Shown: positions 50,696 through 60,235 of the stretch, piece after piece
Position numbering within the stretch: the stretch's first letter is position 1
Layout of the letters: every line of letters starts with the position of its first letter
Assembly (NCBI GenBank): GCA_024235175.1
Contig: JACKMX010000004.1
Coordinates: 434,001 to 498,000 of the forward strand
DNA length: 64,000 bases
Reading direction: 5' to 3'
DNA from: Chromatiaceae bacterium
GTDB lineage: Bacteria; Pseudomonadota; Gammaproteobacteria; Chromatiales; Chromatiaceae
The notes under the pieces: model-generated
Seen by the model: only the letters and a program-made list of their open reading frames with translations
Database searches by the model: none
Told to the model about the DNA's origin: nothing
Made by a program: the position numbers and the translations under genes

Positions 50696-52195
50696 ATGGA
50701 ATTTCTTCTAAAAAGCGGCAACCTGGCCGAACAGAAAACAACTTGCCTGGTAGTGGGTGTCCATGCACGAGGGGATTTGTCTGCCCCAGCCGCTGAGCTT
50801 GATCAGGCAAGCGGCGGCGAAATCAGCAAGTTCCTGAAGCGGGGGGATTTTCAGGGTCGCATTGCGCAGCTTCAGTTTCTATATGATCTGCCAAACTGTG
50901 CATGTGATCGGCTGCTGCTGGTTGGACTGGGCCCGCGCAAGGAGTTCAGTTCGGGTGCATGCAGAAAGGCCACGGCTGCTGTAACGACGCTTCTGCAAGA
51001 GTCTTATGCAATCGAGGCGATTACCACATTGCCATTATTGGAAACCGGGGAGAGTTCACTCTATACCCGATTACGCGATGCCGTGACTACCACCGAGGAG
51101 ACGCTTTACCGATTCGAACAGTGCAAGAGCAACGTCGAAAAACGCCCGCGTCCACTCAGGAAAATGGGCCTTTTTATTGGTCAGCAGCGTAAAACCAAAG
51201 CGCTGGAAAACGCAATCCAGCACGGCCGAGCCATTGCAGGTGGCGTTACGCTCGCCAGAACCTTGGGAGATCTTCCGGGTAACATCTGCACGCCGACCTA
51301 CCTTGCGGAGCAGGCCAGAGCATTGGGTCGAAAATCCCGAAATCTCAAAGTCCAGGTGCTGGAAGAGAAACAGATGCAGGAACTCGGGATGGGCGCTCTG
51401 CTCTCGGTGAGTCGGGGCAGCCGCCAGCCTGCCAAGTTGATCGTAATGGAGTACCAGGGAGGTGCTGCGAACGCCAGACCGGTAGTACTGGTCGGCAAGG
51501 GATTGACTTTCGATGCGGGCGGCATTTCGATTAAACCTGCCGCTGCGATGGATGAGATGAAGTACGATATGTGCGGCGGGGCCAGTGTATTGGGCGCTAT
51601 GGCGGCCTGTGTGGAAATGGCTCTGCCGATCAACCTGGTGGGTGTCATTCCATCTTCGGAAAACCTGCCCGACGGTGAAGCCAACAAGCCTGGGGACATA
51701 GTAACCAGCATGTCAGGTCAGACTATCGAAGTGCTGAACACCGACGCAGAGGGACGCCTTATTCTGTGCGACGCGCTCACCTACTCTGAGCGTTTTAATC
51801 CGGCTGCGATAATCGATATCGCCACCCTCACCGGTGCCTGTGTTATTGCGCTCGGCGCTCACGCTTCGGGCCTGCTCGGCAACGACGCCAAGCTGACGGA
51901 GGAGCTCCTCAAAGCCGGCGTGGAGTGTGGCGACCGTGCCTGGCAACTGCCTTTGTGGGAGGAGTATCAGAGCCAGTTGGACAGTAATTTTGCCGACATG
52001 GCAAATGTCGGAGGCCGCAGTGCCGGAACCATTACCGCCGCCTGTTTTCTTTCACGCTTCACAAAAAAGATGAAATGGGCACATCTGGACATCGCCGGCA
52101 CAGCCTGGAAAACGGGAACGGAAAAGGGTTCGACCGGCCGCCCTGTACCTCTGCTTGTCCAATTTTTGTTGAACCGTTGTGGTTTGGCCGGGTAA
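50696..52195 (+). CDS. pepA: Leucyl aminopeptidase PepA
   Basis: This 499-residue M17 zinc aminopeptidase has the metal-binding stretches VLVGKGLTFDAGGISIKPA and YDMCGGASVLGAM. The signature NTDAEGRLILCDAL and NFADMANVGGRSAGTITAA carry the catalytic and zinc ligands. It is of the usual length. PepA also binds DNA in E. coli (Xer recombination). Its stop overlaps the holC start (TAATG). Confidence 0.96.
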   Translation: MEFLLKSGNLAEQKTTCLVVGVHARGDLSAPAAELDQASGGEISKFLKRGDFQGRIAQLQFLYDLPNCACDRLLLVGLGPRKEFSSGACRKATAAVTTLLQESYAIEAITTLPLLETGESSLYTRLRDAVTTTEETLYRFEQCKSNVEKRPRPLRKMGLFIGQQRKTKALENAIQHGRAIAGGVTLARTLGDLPGNICTPTYLAEQARALGRKSRNLKVQVLEEKQMQELGMGALLSVSRGSRQPAKLIVMEYQGGAANARPVVLVGKGLTFDAGGISIKPAAAMDEMKYDMCGGASVLGAMAACVEMALPINLVGVIPSSENLPDGEANKPGDIVTSMSGQTIEVLNTDAEGRLILCDALTYSERFNPAAIIDIATLTGACVIALGAHASGLLGNDAKLTEELLKAGVECGDRAWQLPLWEEYQSQLDSNFADMANVGGRSAGTITAACFLSRFTKKMKWAHLDIAGTAWKTGTEKGSTGRPVPLLVQFLLNRCGLAG

Positions 52196-52626
52196 TGACC
52201 CAGGTTGATTTTTATATACTGAGTGAAGCGGCGACAGGTGACCGCTTTACCCTGGCATGCCGGCTGGCAGAGAAAATCTGGCAACAAGGTCGACGAATCT
52301 ATCTGCATACGGATTCGGAAGCTGAATCCAGACATCTGGACAGGCTGTTGTGGACCTATCGCGAGGGCAGTTTTATTCCCCATGGGTTGGCGGACAGAGC
52401 TGATCCGGCACTCAACCCCATATTAATCGGTCATGGCGACAACGCGGGTGAGGAGCATGACGTGCTGGTGAATCTTGCCAGCGAAGTGCCGGGGTTTTTC
52501 AGCAGATTCGAACGGGTTGTCGAACCAGTTGACAGCAATAGTGCAGTCCGTCTTGCCGGACGCTCCCGCTACCGCTTCTACCGCGACCGTGGTTATCCCT
52601 TGAACAGTCACGATATCCAGCGATGA
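52195..52626 (+). CDS. holC: DNA polymerase III chi subunit HolC
   Basis: This 143-residue chi subunit of the clamp loader binds SSB. Its start MTQVDFYILSEAATGDRFTL and WTYREGSFIPHGLAD are typical. The start ATG 52195 overlaps the pepA stop (TAATG). A longer frame begins within pepA. The usual next gene valS is not seen. A hypothetical gene follows, overlapping by 4 bases. Confidence 0.94.
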   Translation: MTQVDFYILSEAATGDRFTLACRLAEKIWQQGRRIYLHTDSEAESRHLDRLLWTYREGSFIPHGLADRADPALNPILIGHGDNAGEEHDVLVNLASEVPGFFSRFERVVEPVDSNSAVRLAGRSRYRFYRDRGYPLNSHDIQR

Positions 52627-53015
52627 AAAAGAAGACGAACAAGAGCGAAGATAGTTTCGACAACAACGAAATCTTTCCCGTTGATTCACTCGGCATCCCG
52701 ATCCTGGTCGACGTAGTGGACTCGGTGAAGTCCGGCATATTCCCGAACGGGGAGGAGGGGGAGATTGAGATTCCGGTTGGCCACAGTGAGCCCGCATCCA
52801 GGCCTGATCCCGGTCAGAAAGTACTGACCGAATCATCGGCGGAGGTCCATCTTGATCAGATAACCGGGAAAATCGCCGAGTCGGTAACCCGGGAGATCCT
52901 GCTGGAACTCGAGCCTTTTGTCAGGGAGAAAGTAAGCCTCGCCCTGCACATGTATGAGGACGAGCTGTTAAAAATCTCCGATGAAGAGAACGGGAAAAAA
53001 CCGGAAACGGATTGA
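52623..53015 (+). CDS. Hypothetical acidic protein after holC
   Basis: This 130-residue, strongly acidic protein has a Lys-rich N-terminus (MKKKTNKSEDSFDN), VDSLGIPILVDVVDSVKSG and a helical end (REILLELEPFVREKVSLALH). I do not recognise a domain. It overlaps the holC stop (ATGA), so it is translated with the clamp-loader gene. Some gammaproteobacteria have small acidic genes between holC and valS. Confidence 0.65.
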   Translation: MKKKTNKSEDSFDNNEIFPVDSLGIPILVDVVDSVKSGIFPNGEEGEIEIPVGHSEPASRPDPGQKVLTESSAEVHLDQITGKIAESVTREILLELEPFVREKVSLALHMYEDELLKISDEENGKKPETD

Positions 53016-53030
53016 TACTTGCGTTGAGGC

Positions 53031-53064
53031 CTGTTAACGCTGGGCATCCGCATAGTGTTAACAG
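53031..53064. terminator. Hairpin after the pepA-holC operon
   Basis: CTGTTAACGCT (53031-53041) pairs with AGTGTTAACAG (53054-53064), one mismatch, 12-base loop. No T-run follows, so a terminator role is tentative. Confidence 0.35.
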
Positions 53065-53271
53065 ACCCTAACCAACCTCAGGAAAGTTGAAGCTGATCAT
53101 CGTACCTGGTTTTTGCAGCAATCCGGCTGCGCATATCAGCCGATCTCCATTGAACCCTGCACAAGGCTATGGCTCTGCCGGCGATCATCCAATCCACATG
53201 CCGGCTTGTCCCGGAAAAACTGCGGATCCAGTCTTAACAGCCGAAAGCTGGTTCCAAGGGCAAAGGGCAGA

Positions 53272-53655
53272 CTAGTCGTTCAGCAAGTCTGTCAGTGCCC
53301 GGAAAAGATCCGTCTCCGTCAACACACCGGACACGTGATTGTCCGATCCTATTACCGGCAGGCACCCTATCCGGTTTTCGTGCATAAGTTTCACGGCTGA
53401 AGAGAGCTTGGAATCCGCGGATATCGTAAATACTGGTGTGTGCATGACTTCCGCTATCTCGGTCGGCGTCTCCTTGAAAACGCGCGCTGCCAGCTGAAGA
53501 TCACGCCGGGTCACGATACCAACCACCTGATTTTCGCCATCGACTACCGGCAAGTGGTGCATGTTCTTTTTTTCCATAATTTCGAAGGCAATATCATAAT
53601 TGTCATCTCTGTGCACGGTAACGGGTGCCGAGCTCATATAGTTACTCACCAGCAT
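53272..53655 (-). CDS. CBS-domain pair protein
   Basis: This 127-residue protein has two CBS domains (MSSAPVTVHRDDNYDIAFEI to VVGIVTRRDLQLAAR, and MHTPVFTISADSKLSSAVKL to VSGVLTETDLFRALTDLL). Stand-alone CBS pairs bind adenosyl ligands and regulate partners. The partner here is unknown. I chose ATG 53655 with a GGAG-type site near. A longer frame to 53706 has no clear ribosome site. Confidence 0.87.
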   Translation of the reverse strand: MLVSNYMSSAPVTVHRDDNYDIAFEIMEKKNMHHLPVVDGENQVVGIVTRRDLQLAARVFKETPTEIAEVMHTPVFTISADSKLSSAVKLMHENRIGCLPVIGSDNHVSGVLTETDLFRALTDLLND

Positions 53656-54006
53656 TGTTATACTCCTTCTTCCTGGAACGGGGCAAAATCCACCCCTGGA
53701 TCTCATTTTCGATTATACGGATTCCGATTACACACGAAAAGCAGGGGCTGAGTAAAAATTATATTTTTCCGGGCGTAATAATGCGGTAATACTTCATCCT
53801 GAAATTTCCGATTCGACTGAGATGCTGCCGGACTTATCCATTTGAGGCGAACGTCACCGGAAGCGAATCAAATCAGTTTATCGAACGAGGCGAATACTGA
53901 ACCTGTTTAACGAATTCGATAAGCTGAGTTGATCGTCATTCGGGGATTTGCGCCCCGAGTGCACTTCCTTCGGACGCAGCCAAACAGCGTTAAATCCGAC
54001 AGGCTC
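53656..54006. other. 351-base gap, nothing clear
   Basis: The gap between the CBS gene and the end of parC has no convincing gene. A short stem CGGGG/CCCCG at about 53940-53956 is the only structure seen. Confidence 0.5.
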
Positions 54007-56259
54007 CTAAACCTCCACCTCTGCGCGCTCAACCCGCTGGAAACCTCTCGGAAGCTTGTTCCCCCGGCGGCCGCGCTCCCCCTGATAACAGTCCAGATCG
54101 ACGGGTCTCAATTTCAGAAAGCGTTTGCCCGAATGAACTACCAGCACCCCCCCTTCCGGAACAGCAGCCAGTGCGATCATGTACTCCTCCCTTGCAGCCA
54201 CGCGCTTGAGTGGAATACTGATGATCTTATTGCCTTTCCCCCTGGACAGAGCGGGCAACTCGGATACCGGAAACACAAGCATACGACCTTCGTTGCTTAT
54301 CGCCACCAACCGGTCCGATTTCGGATCGAAAATCAACGAAGGGCGCATGATCTGAGCGCCTTCAGGCAGATTCAACAGTGCCTTGCCGGCCTTGTTCTTG
54401 GTAAACAGCTCTTTCAACTGAACCATGAATCCATAGCCAGCGTCTGAAGACATCAGATACCAGCTCTCGGCGTCCCCGCCAATCACCGATGTGAATGTGG
54501 CGCCGGCAGGGGGGCTGAGCCGACCGGTCAATGGTTCGCCAAGGCTACGTGCCGAAGGCAGTGTATGCGCCGGCAGAGAGTAGCTTCGACCGGTTGAATC
54601 GAGAAACACAACCATCTGACTGCTGCGCAAACGTACCGCATCCATATAACCGTCACCCGCCCTGAAGTTGAGACCGGACGGATCTATTTCATGCCCCTTG
54701 GCCGCACGTATCCAGCCCTTTTCGGATAGGAGAACCGTCACCGGCTCACTCGGAGTCAGTTCGCTCTCTCCCAACAGCTCCGCAGCGGGACGCTCCATCA
54801 GCGGAGAGCGGCGCGCATCGCCATATTTCTCCGCATCGGCTTCGAGCTCCCGGCGGATCAAGGCGCGCATGCGCTGGCGGGAACCGAGCAGCTTCTCCAG
54901 ACGTTCACGTTCATCTGCCAGTTCGGCCTGCTCGGCGCGGATCTTCATCTCTTCCAGTCGGGCCAACTGCCTTAATTTGGTGTCCAGTACGTATTCCGCC
55001 TGAACTTCACTCAGGCTGAAACGCGCCATCAACACCGGTTTGGGCTCATCTTCGGTACGAATGATACGGATTACTTCATCGATATTGAGAAAGGCGATCA
55101 ACAGACCTTCCAACTGGTACAGGCGCTCGTTTACCTTTCCCAGCCGATACTCAAGCCGCCTGCGCACCGTCTCAAAGCGAAAATGCAGCCACTCTTCCAG
55201 CAGGTCGCGCAGATTTTTCACCTGAGGCCGACCGTTCAGCCCAATCACATTCATGTTGACACGGTAGCTGCGCTCCAGGTCGGTGGATGCAAAAAGGTGG
55301 GACATCAGTCGCTCCACGTCCACCCTGTTGGAACGAGGTATGATAACCAGCCGGGTTGGGTTCTCATGGTCGGATTCATCCCGCAGATCCTCCACCATCG
55401 GCAGTTTTTTGGCCTGCATTTGGGCGGCAATCTGTTCCAGTATCTTCGCACCGGAAACCTGATGGGGTAATGCGGTAATCACGATATCGCCCTGTTCGCG
55501 TTCATATCTGGCACGCATGCGAACACTGCCGCCGCCGGTAAGGTAGTTCCTCTGCAGCTCATCCCGCGGTGTAATGATCTCCGCCTCGGTGGGATAATCC
55601 GGCCCGGGGAGATGTTCACACAGCTCCTCCACCGTGCAGTTCGGATTCTCCAGCAGATGGATGCAGGCGCTGGCAACTTCGCGCAGATTGTGCGGTGGCA
55701 CATCCGTTGCCATACCCACCGCAATACCCGTTGTCCCGTTGAGTAAAAGATTCGGCAGACGCGCAGGCAGCACCACCGGTTCATTCAGGCTGCCATCAAA
55801 GTTAGGCGTCCAGTCGACCGTTCCCTGCCCCAGTTCCGACAGTAACAATTGGGCATATGGGGTCAACCTCGCCTCGGTATAACGCATGGCGGCAAACGAC
55901 TTCGGATCATCGGGTGATCCCCAGTTGCCCTGGCCATCAATCAGCGGATAGCGGTAGGAGAACGACTGTGCCATCAGCACCATGGCTTCATAACAGGCAG
56001 TATCGCCATGCGGGTGAAACTTGCCCAGTACATCACCTACGGTGCGCGCCGACTTCTTATGTTTGGATGCGGCCGAGAGTCCCAGTTCGGACATCGCGTA
56101 AATTATCCGGCGCTGGACCGGTTTCAAACCGTCGCCAATATGGGGAAGTGCCCGATCCAGAATAACGTACATGGAGTAGTCCAGATACGCTTTCTCGGTA
56201 AACTGTTTCATAGGCATCTGCTCGATGCCATCCAGACTTTGATCGATTTCGTGTGACAT
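54007..56259 (-). CDS. parC: Topoisomerase IV subunit A, ParC
   Basis: This 750-residue DNA-cleaving subunit has the N-terminal FTEKAYLDYSMYVILDRALP, the quinolone-region HPHGDTACYEAMVLMAQSFS, and the catalytic Tyr in FAAMRYTEARLTPYA. A C-terminal beta-pinwheel follows, which is shorter than GyrA's and lacks a GyrA-box, supporting ParC. The position equivalent to E. coli Ser80 is Thr. A CNP1-like gene separates parE and parC. Confidence 0.95.
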   Translation of the reverse strand: MSHEIDQSLDGIEQMPMKQFTEKAYLDYSMYVILDRALPHIGDGLKPVQRRIIYAMSELGLSAASKHKKSARTVGDVLGKFHPHGDTACYEAMVLMAQSFSYRYPLIDGQGNWGSPDDPKSFAAMRYTEARLTPYAQLLLSELGQGTVDWTPNFDGSLNEPVVLPARLPNLLLNGTTGIAVGMATDVPPHNLREVASACIHLLENPNCTVEELCEHLPGPDYPTEAEIITPRDELQRNYLTGGGSVRMRARYEREQGDIVITALPHQVSGAKILEQIAAQMQAKKLPMVEDLRDESDHENPTRLVIIPRSNRVDVERLMSHLFASTDLERSYRVNMNVIGLNGRPQVKNLRDLLEEWLHFRFETVRRRLEYRLGKVNERLYQLEGLLIAFLNIDEVIRIIRTEDEPKPVLMARFSLSEVQAEYVLDTKLRQLARLEEMKIRAEQAELADERERLEKLLGSRQRMRALIRRELEADAEKYGDARRSPLMERPAAELLGESELTPSEPVTVLLSEKGWIRAAKGHEIDPSGLNFRAGDGYMDAVRLRSSQMVVFLDSTGRSYSLPAHTLPSARSLGEPLTGRLSPPAGATFTSVIGGDAESWYLMSSDAGYGFMVQLKELFTKNKAGKALLNLPEGAQIMRPSLIFDPKSDRLVAISNEGRMLVFPVSELPALSRGKGNKIISIPLKRVAAREEYMIALAAVPEGGVLVVHSGKRFLKLRPVDLDCYQGERGRRGNKLPRGFQRVERAEVEV

Positions 56260-56832
56260 CTACTTCTGCAGCCACTGAGAGGTGGGTATATTCAATCTCC
56301 GCAGAATACTTTCCCGGGTGATGGCTGTAGAGAGTCTCTCTTCTGCGAAGCAGAAGTAGTGCTTCCAAAGGTCGTGCCGGAACCAGTTGTTGCTGGTTTG
56401 AGTGATCTCTTTCCAGGCGGGATTGCGCAGCTGCCGGAAGGTATCTTTAGCGGTACCGAACGCGAAGGTCTTATAGTCCCGTTTGGAACAGCGGATACCT
56501 TCGAACATAATGTTCTCCGACCCGGAGGGAGAGCGCAGCATAAGCACATAGCGCACGACACCATCCTCTCCCACCGAGAGTGATTTGGGATCGATGAAAT
56601 ATTCAAACCTCTGATCGGGCCGGTCAAACTCAATTCTGACCATCTTTTCCCGTTCCGGATATGCGGGCAGTTCGACGCGCTCCTCCACCCACTCATACTC
56701 CTCTACACCTTTCGGAACCACATCGTGTGGATCCCGATAAGACCATTTGGCGGCCTGTGCGTAGAGAGTGTTCAGCAACAACACCGCCAGCAGCAGCTTT
56801 ACTCCGATACTGTTTGATTTCATCTGTTTCAT
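56260..56832 (-). CDS. CNP1-like family periplasmic protein
   Basis: This 190-residue exported protein has a signal peptide (SIGVKLLLAVLLLNTLYAQA) and the CNP1-like family features (VEEYEWVEERVELPAYP, YFIDPKSLSVGEDGVVRYVL, GIRCSKRDYKTFAFG). Function is unknown in the family. It lies between parE and parC, overlapping parE's end by 4 bases and abutting parC's start, so it is expressed with topoisomerase IV. Confidence 0.83.
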   Translation of the reverse strand: MKQMKSNSIGVKLLLAVLLLNTLYAQAAKWSYRDPHDVVPKGVEEYEWVEERVELPAYPEREKMVRIEFDRPDQRFEYFIDPKSLSVGEDGVVRYVLMLRSPSGSENIMFEGIRCSKRDYKTFAFGTAKDTFRQLRNPAWKEITQTSNNWFRHDLWKHYFCFAEERLSTAITRESILRRLNIPTSQWLQK

Positions 56833-58715
56833 ATCTCCGCCAGGTCCCCCTTCTCCTGCAGCCAGTTCTTGCGATCGGATGCACGTTTTTTCGCCAGCAG
56901 CATATCCAGCATACTGTTGGTATCGTCGTCCGAATCGACGGTCAGACGCACCAGCCGGCGGGTGTCCGGGTGGATAGTGGTTTCACGCAGCTGCACAGGA
57001 TTCATTTCACCCAGTCCCTTGAATCGCTGCACGCTCACTTTACCCTTCAGTTTTTCCGCTGCAATACGATCCAGCACACCCTGTCGTTCACTGTCATCGA
57101 GCGCGTAGAAAACCTGCTTACCCGCATCGATGCGGTAGAGCGGAGGCATCGCCACATAGACATGCCCCTCCTGTACCAGCTTTCTGAAGTGACGCACAAA
57201 CAGTGCACACAGCAGAGTGGCAATATGGGCGCCGTCCGAATCGGCATCCGCCAGAATACAGACTTTATCGAAACGGAGCTTGGAGAGGTCATCCGAACCT
57301 GGCTCCACCCCAATCGCAACCGATATGTCGTGAACCTCCTGCGAAGCCAGCACTTCGGCAGAATCCACTTCCCAGGTATTCAGTATTTTCCCGCGCAGCG
57401 GCATGATAGCCTGAAACTCCCGATCCCGCGCCTGCTTGGCGGAACCGCCTGCAGAATCTCCTTCAACCAGAAACAGTTCCGACCTGCGTGAATCCACCGC
57501 ACTGCAATCTGCCAGTTTTCCTGGCAATGCAGGGCCTTGGGAGACCTTTTTGCGTTGCACCTTGCGTCCGGCACGAAGACGGATATGGGCTGCGGCAATC
57601 GCCAATTCGGCGATCTGCTCGCCAGGCGCGATATTCTGATTGAGCCAGAGACTGAATGTGTCTTTGACCACACCAGAAACAAAGGCGGCACACTCGCGGG
57701 AGGAGAGCCGCTCCTTGGTCTGGCCGGAAAACTGCGGATCCGTAAGCTTTACCGACAGGATATAGCAACAGCGCGCCCAGACATCATCAGGCGCCAGTTT
57801 CACTCCCCTCGGCAACAAATTACGAAATTCACAGAACTCCCGTACCGCTTCGGTCAGGCCCGTGCGCAAACCGTTCACGTGAGTCCCCCCCAATGGGGTT
57901 GGAATCAGATTGACATAGCTCTCATTGACCGCCTCGCCCCCCTCCGGCAGCCAAGTCACAGCCCAATCCGCCGCCTCGGAATTACCCTGCATGGATCCGA
58001 CAAAAGGTTCCTGTGGAATCTGGGTCAACCCCTGAAGTGAGTCCAGCAGATAATCCTTGAGTCCGTCCTGATAGCACCAACGCTGCTTTTCCCCGCTGCT
58101 TTCATCTTCGAAGCGCACATCCAGGCCAGGGCATAACACCGCCTTGGCCCGCAGGACATGCTGCAATTGACGAACCGAAAACTTGTTGGTATCAAAATAG
58201 CGGGGATTGGGCCAGAATCTGAGGGTCGTGCCGGTATTATTCCGGCCTACCTTACCGACCTGTTCCAACTCAGAAACCTTATGCCCATCGGCAAAAGCCA
58301 TATTATACTCGCCGCCGTCGCGCTTGACCCACACTTCCAGGTGGCTGGACAAGGCATTGACCACTGACACACCGACACCGTGCAGACCGCCTGAGAAACG
58401 GTAATTCTTGCCCGAAAACTTCCCGCCGGCGTGCAGCTTGGTCAGGATCACCTCGACTCCGGGCACCCCCTGCTGAGGATGGATATCGACCGGCATACCA
58501 CGACCGTCATCCGCAACCTGAAGAGAACCATCCTTGAACAGCACGACCTCCACAAAACTCGCATGGCCGGCAATCGCCTCGTCCACGCTGTTGTCAATCA
58601 CCTCCTGGGCCAGATGGTTGGGACGGCTTGTATCCGTATACATACCCGGTCGCTTGCGCACCGGTTCGAGACCACTCAGCACTTCGATATCCGAAGCGTT
58701 ATAGGAACTGCTCAT
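56829..58715 (-). CDS. parE: Topoisomerase IV subunit B, ParE
   Basis: This 628-residue ATPase subunit has the GHKL start (LSGLEPVRKRPGMYTDTSRP), the HLAQEVIDNSVDEAIAGHA Mg/ATP site, GGLHGVGVSVVNALS and the TOPRIM region (ELFLVEGDSAGGSAKQARDR and CILADADSDGAHIATLL). The length is close to other ParE proteins and shorter than GyrB. It starts at ATG 58715. Confidence 0.95.
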   Translation of the reverse strand: MSSSYNASDIEVLSGLEPVRKRPGMYTDTSRPNHLAQEVIDNSVDEAIAGHASFVEVVLFKDGSLQVADDGRGMPVDIHPQQGVPGVEVILTKLHAGGKFSGKNYRFSGGLHGVGVSVVNALSSHLEVWVKRDGGEYNMAFADGHKVSELEQVGKVGRNNTGTTLRFWPNPRYFDTNKFSVRQLQHVLRAKAVLCPGLDVRFEDESSGEKQRWCYQDGLKDYLLDSLQGLTQIPQEPFVGSMQGNSEAADWAVTWLPEGGEAVNESYVNLIPTPLGGTHVNGLRTGLTEAVREFCEFRNLLPRGVKLAPDDVWARCCYILSVKLTDPQFSGQTKERLSSRECAAFVSGVVKDTFSLWLNQNIAPGEQIAELAIAAAHIRLRAGRKVQRKKVSQGPALPGKLADCSAVDSRRSELFLVEGDSAGGSAKQARDREFQAIMPLRGKILNTWEVDSAEVLASQEVHDISVAIGVEPGSDDLSKLRFDKVCILADADSDGAHIATLLCALFVRHFRKLVQEGHVYVAMPPLYRIDAGKQVFYALDDSERQGVLDRIAAEKLKGKVSVQRFKGLGEMNPVQLRETTIHPDTRRLVRLTVDSDDDTNSMLDMLLAKKRASDRKNWLQEKGDLAEI

Positions 58716-59013
58716 TGCTTATGACTTTTTCCCGGATTATAAAGTTAGCCTCCAAAAACACCCATCCATGGGATGCTTCTGGAACGGAACCTGAAAACGT
58801 GATTGTCCGGTTCCCTTATTTTCCGCCGTTTCCGGACGGAAACTGTAGTGAAATTCGAGGTCCGGCTGGACCAGCACGAAGTGTACACTCCCGCCGTGTG
58901 CGGTGCGAGGTGCCGGAATACCGCCAACCGCTGAAAATATCGTTTGACCGTCATTGACAACGTGATGTAGGTTTACCCGGTACCCTGAATCATCTGAGTT
59001 TACGAGCACTTCC
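58716..59013. other. 298-base gap with repeat family 2, copy 2
   Basis: Divergent gap between parE and xseB. Minus-strand modules TCCGTCCGGAAACGGCGG (58840-58823) and CATGGATGGGTGTTT (58770-58756) match repeat copy 1 at 44141-44201 with a 52-base spacer. The central GTTTCCGGACGGAAAC is palindromic. No coding potential was accepted here. Confidence 0.6.
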
Positions 59014-59253
59014 GTGGCAGACAACGACAATCCCACACCATCATTTGAACAGGCATTATCCGAATTGGAAGCACTGGTGGAAAGCCTGGAACACGGTGAA
59101 ATGACCCTGGAGGAGTCGCTGAAATCGTTTGAGCGTGGCGTTGAGCTCACCCGGGCATGCCAACAATCGCTGAAAGCGGCTGAACAGAAGGTCAGGATTC
59201 TCGCGCAGAAAAACAACGAGGCGGAGCTGGAATCGTTTGACGGAAATGAGTGA
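59014..59253 (+). CDS. xseB: Exonuclease VII small subunit
   Basis: This 79-residue XseB has FEQALSELEALVESLEHGEM at its N-terminus and LEESLKSFERGVELTRACQQ after it, the two-helix layout of the family. It overlaps the start of ispA by 8 bases. The xseB-ispA pairing is conserved in gammaproteobacteria. Confidence 0.95.
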   Translation: MADNDNPTPSFEQALSELEALVESLEHGEMTLEESLKSFERGVELTRACQQSLKAAEQKVRILAQKNNEAELESFDGNE

Positions 59254-60145
59254 CAACCAGCTCGAGAACTATCTCGATCGCTGCCGGGCGCGCGTTGAAG
59301 CTGCCCTGAACGAGTATCTGCCGCTTGAGAGTATACAGCCCACTCGACTGCACGCAGCTATGCGCTATGCTGCTCTCGGCAACGGAAAGCGGGTTCGGCC
59401 GGTACTGGTGTATGCGGCCGGAGAAGCGCTGTCAGCATCCGAAGATGCGTTGGATGCACCCGCCTGTGCGGTTGAACTGATCCACACCTACTCCCTTGTG
59501 CATGACGATCTGCCGGCGATGGATAATGATGATCTCCGCCGTGGCCGGAAAACCTGCCATCGGGAATTTGATGAAGCCACCGCGATTCTTGCGGGCGATG
59601 CGCTGCAGAGTCTGGCCTTCAAAATCCTCGCCTGGGACAAAACAATGCCCGCGAACGCGGAAACGCGCATCAGTATGATCGAATCGCTCGCCATGGCTAC
59701 CGGATCCCGCGGCATGGCGGGCGGTCAGGCATTGGATCTGGCGGCAACCGGCCGCGAGATCAATCTGACCGAACTTGAAAACATGCATATCCATAAGACC
59801 GGTGCCCTGATCCGCGCCAGCGTCCAGCTGGGCACGCTGCAGGCCGCGGATCCCGACCCCGAACATGTTCGCGGCCTCGACCACTATGCAAAATGCATCG
59901 GTCTGGCGTTCCAGGTGGTGGATGACATACTGGACATCGAGGGTGATCCTGAATCCCTGGGTAAAACCAAGGGCAAGGATATGGCCAACAACAAGCCCAC
60001 CTACCCGTCACTGCTCGGACTGGAAGGCTCGCACCGCATGGCCAAGCGGTTGCAACAGGAAGCGCTGGACAGCCTGTGCCCGCTTGACGCCAAAGCAGAT
60101 CCATTGCGCTGGCTGGCGGGATATATCGTCGACAGATCCAGATAA
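59246..60145 (+). CDS. ispA: Farnesyl diphosphate synthase IspA
   Basis: This 299-residue prenyl transferase has the first Asp-rich motif VHDDLPAMDNDDLRRG and the second DDILDIEGDPE. GNGKRVRPVLVYAAGEALS is the substrate-binding loop. It makes farnesyl diphosphate for isoprenoids. ATG 59246 is preferred to 59237, since xseB overlaps less. The usual next gene dxs is absent here. A repeat element follows instead. Confidence 0.94.
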   Translation: MSDNQLENYLDRCRARVEAALNEYLPLESIQPTRLHAAMRYAALGNGKRVRPVLVYAAGEALSASEDALDAPACAVELIHTYSLVHDDLPAMDNDDLRRGRKTCHREFDEATAILAGDALQSLAFKILAWDKTMPANAETRISMIESLAMATGSRGMAGGQALDLAATGREINLTELENMHIHKTGALIRASVQLGTLQAADPDPEHVRGLDHYAKCIGLAFQVVDDILDIEGDPESLGKTKGKDMANNKPTYPSLLGLEGSHRMAKRLQQEALDSLCPLDAKADPLRWLAGYIVDRSR

Positions 60146-60149
60146 CCCC

Positions 60150-60235
60150 TACTACTCCTTCAAGGTGATAATTGCAGATGCAGTGAGCTTGTCGGCGTTC
60201 AGGGCAAGGCACGCGTCGCAGGGAATGGCGGTTTC
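60150..60235. repeat. MITE-like element C (solo end)
   Basis: TACTACTCCTTCAAGGTGAT followed by GATGCAGTGAGCTTGTCGGC and GGCAAGGCACGC matches one end of element A for about 85 bases. No matching second end is found downstream, so it is a truncated or partial copy. It lies 4 bases after the ispA stop. Confidence 0.75.

Noticed and set aside
53931..53960. Possible terminator CGGGG/CCCCG after parC
   Set aside because: The stem is only 5 bp and lacks a T-tract.
58737..59216. Minus-strand frame opposite xseB
   Set aside because: It overlaps the well-supported xseB gene and runs through a dispersed repeat, so it is not credible as a gene.
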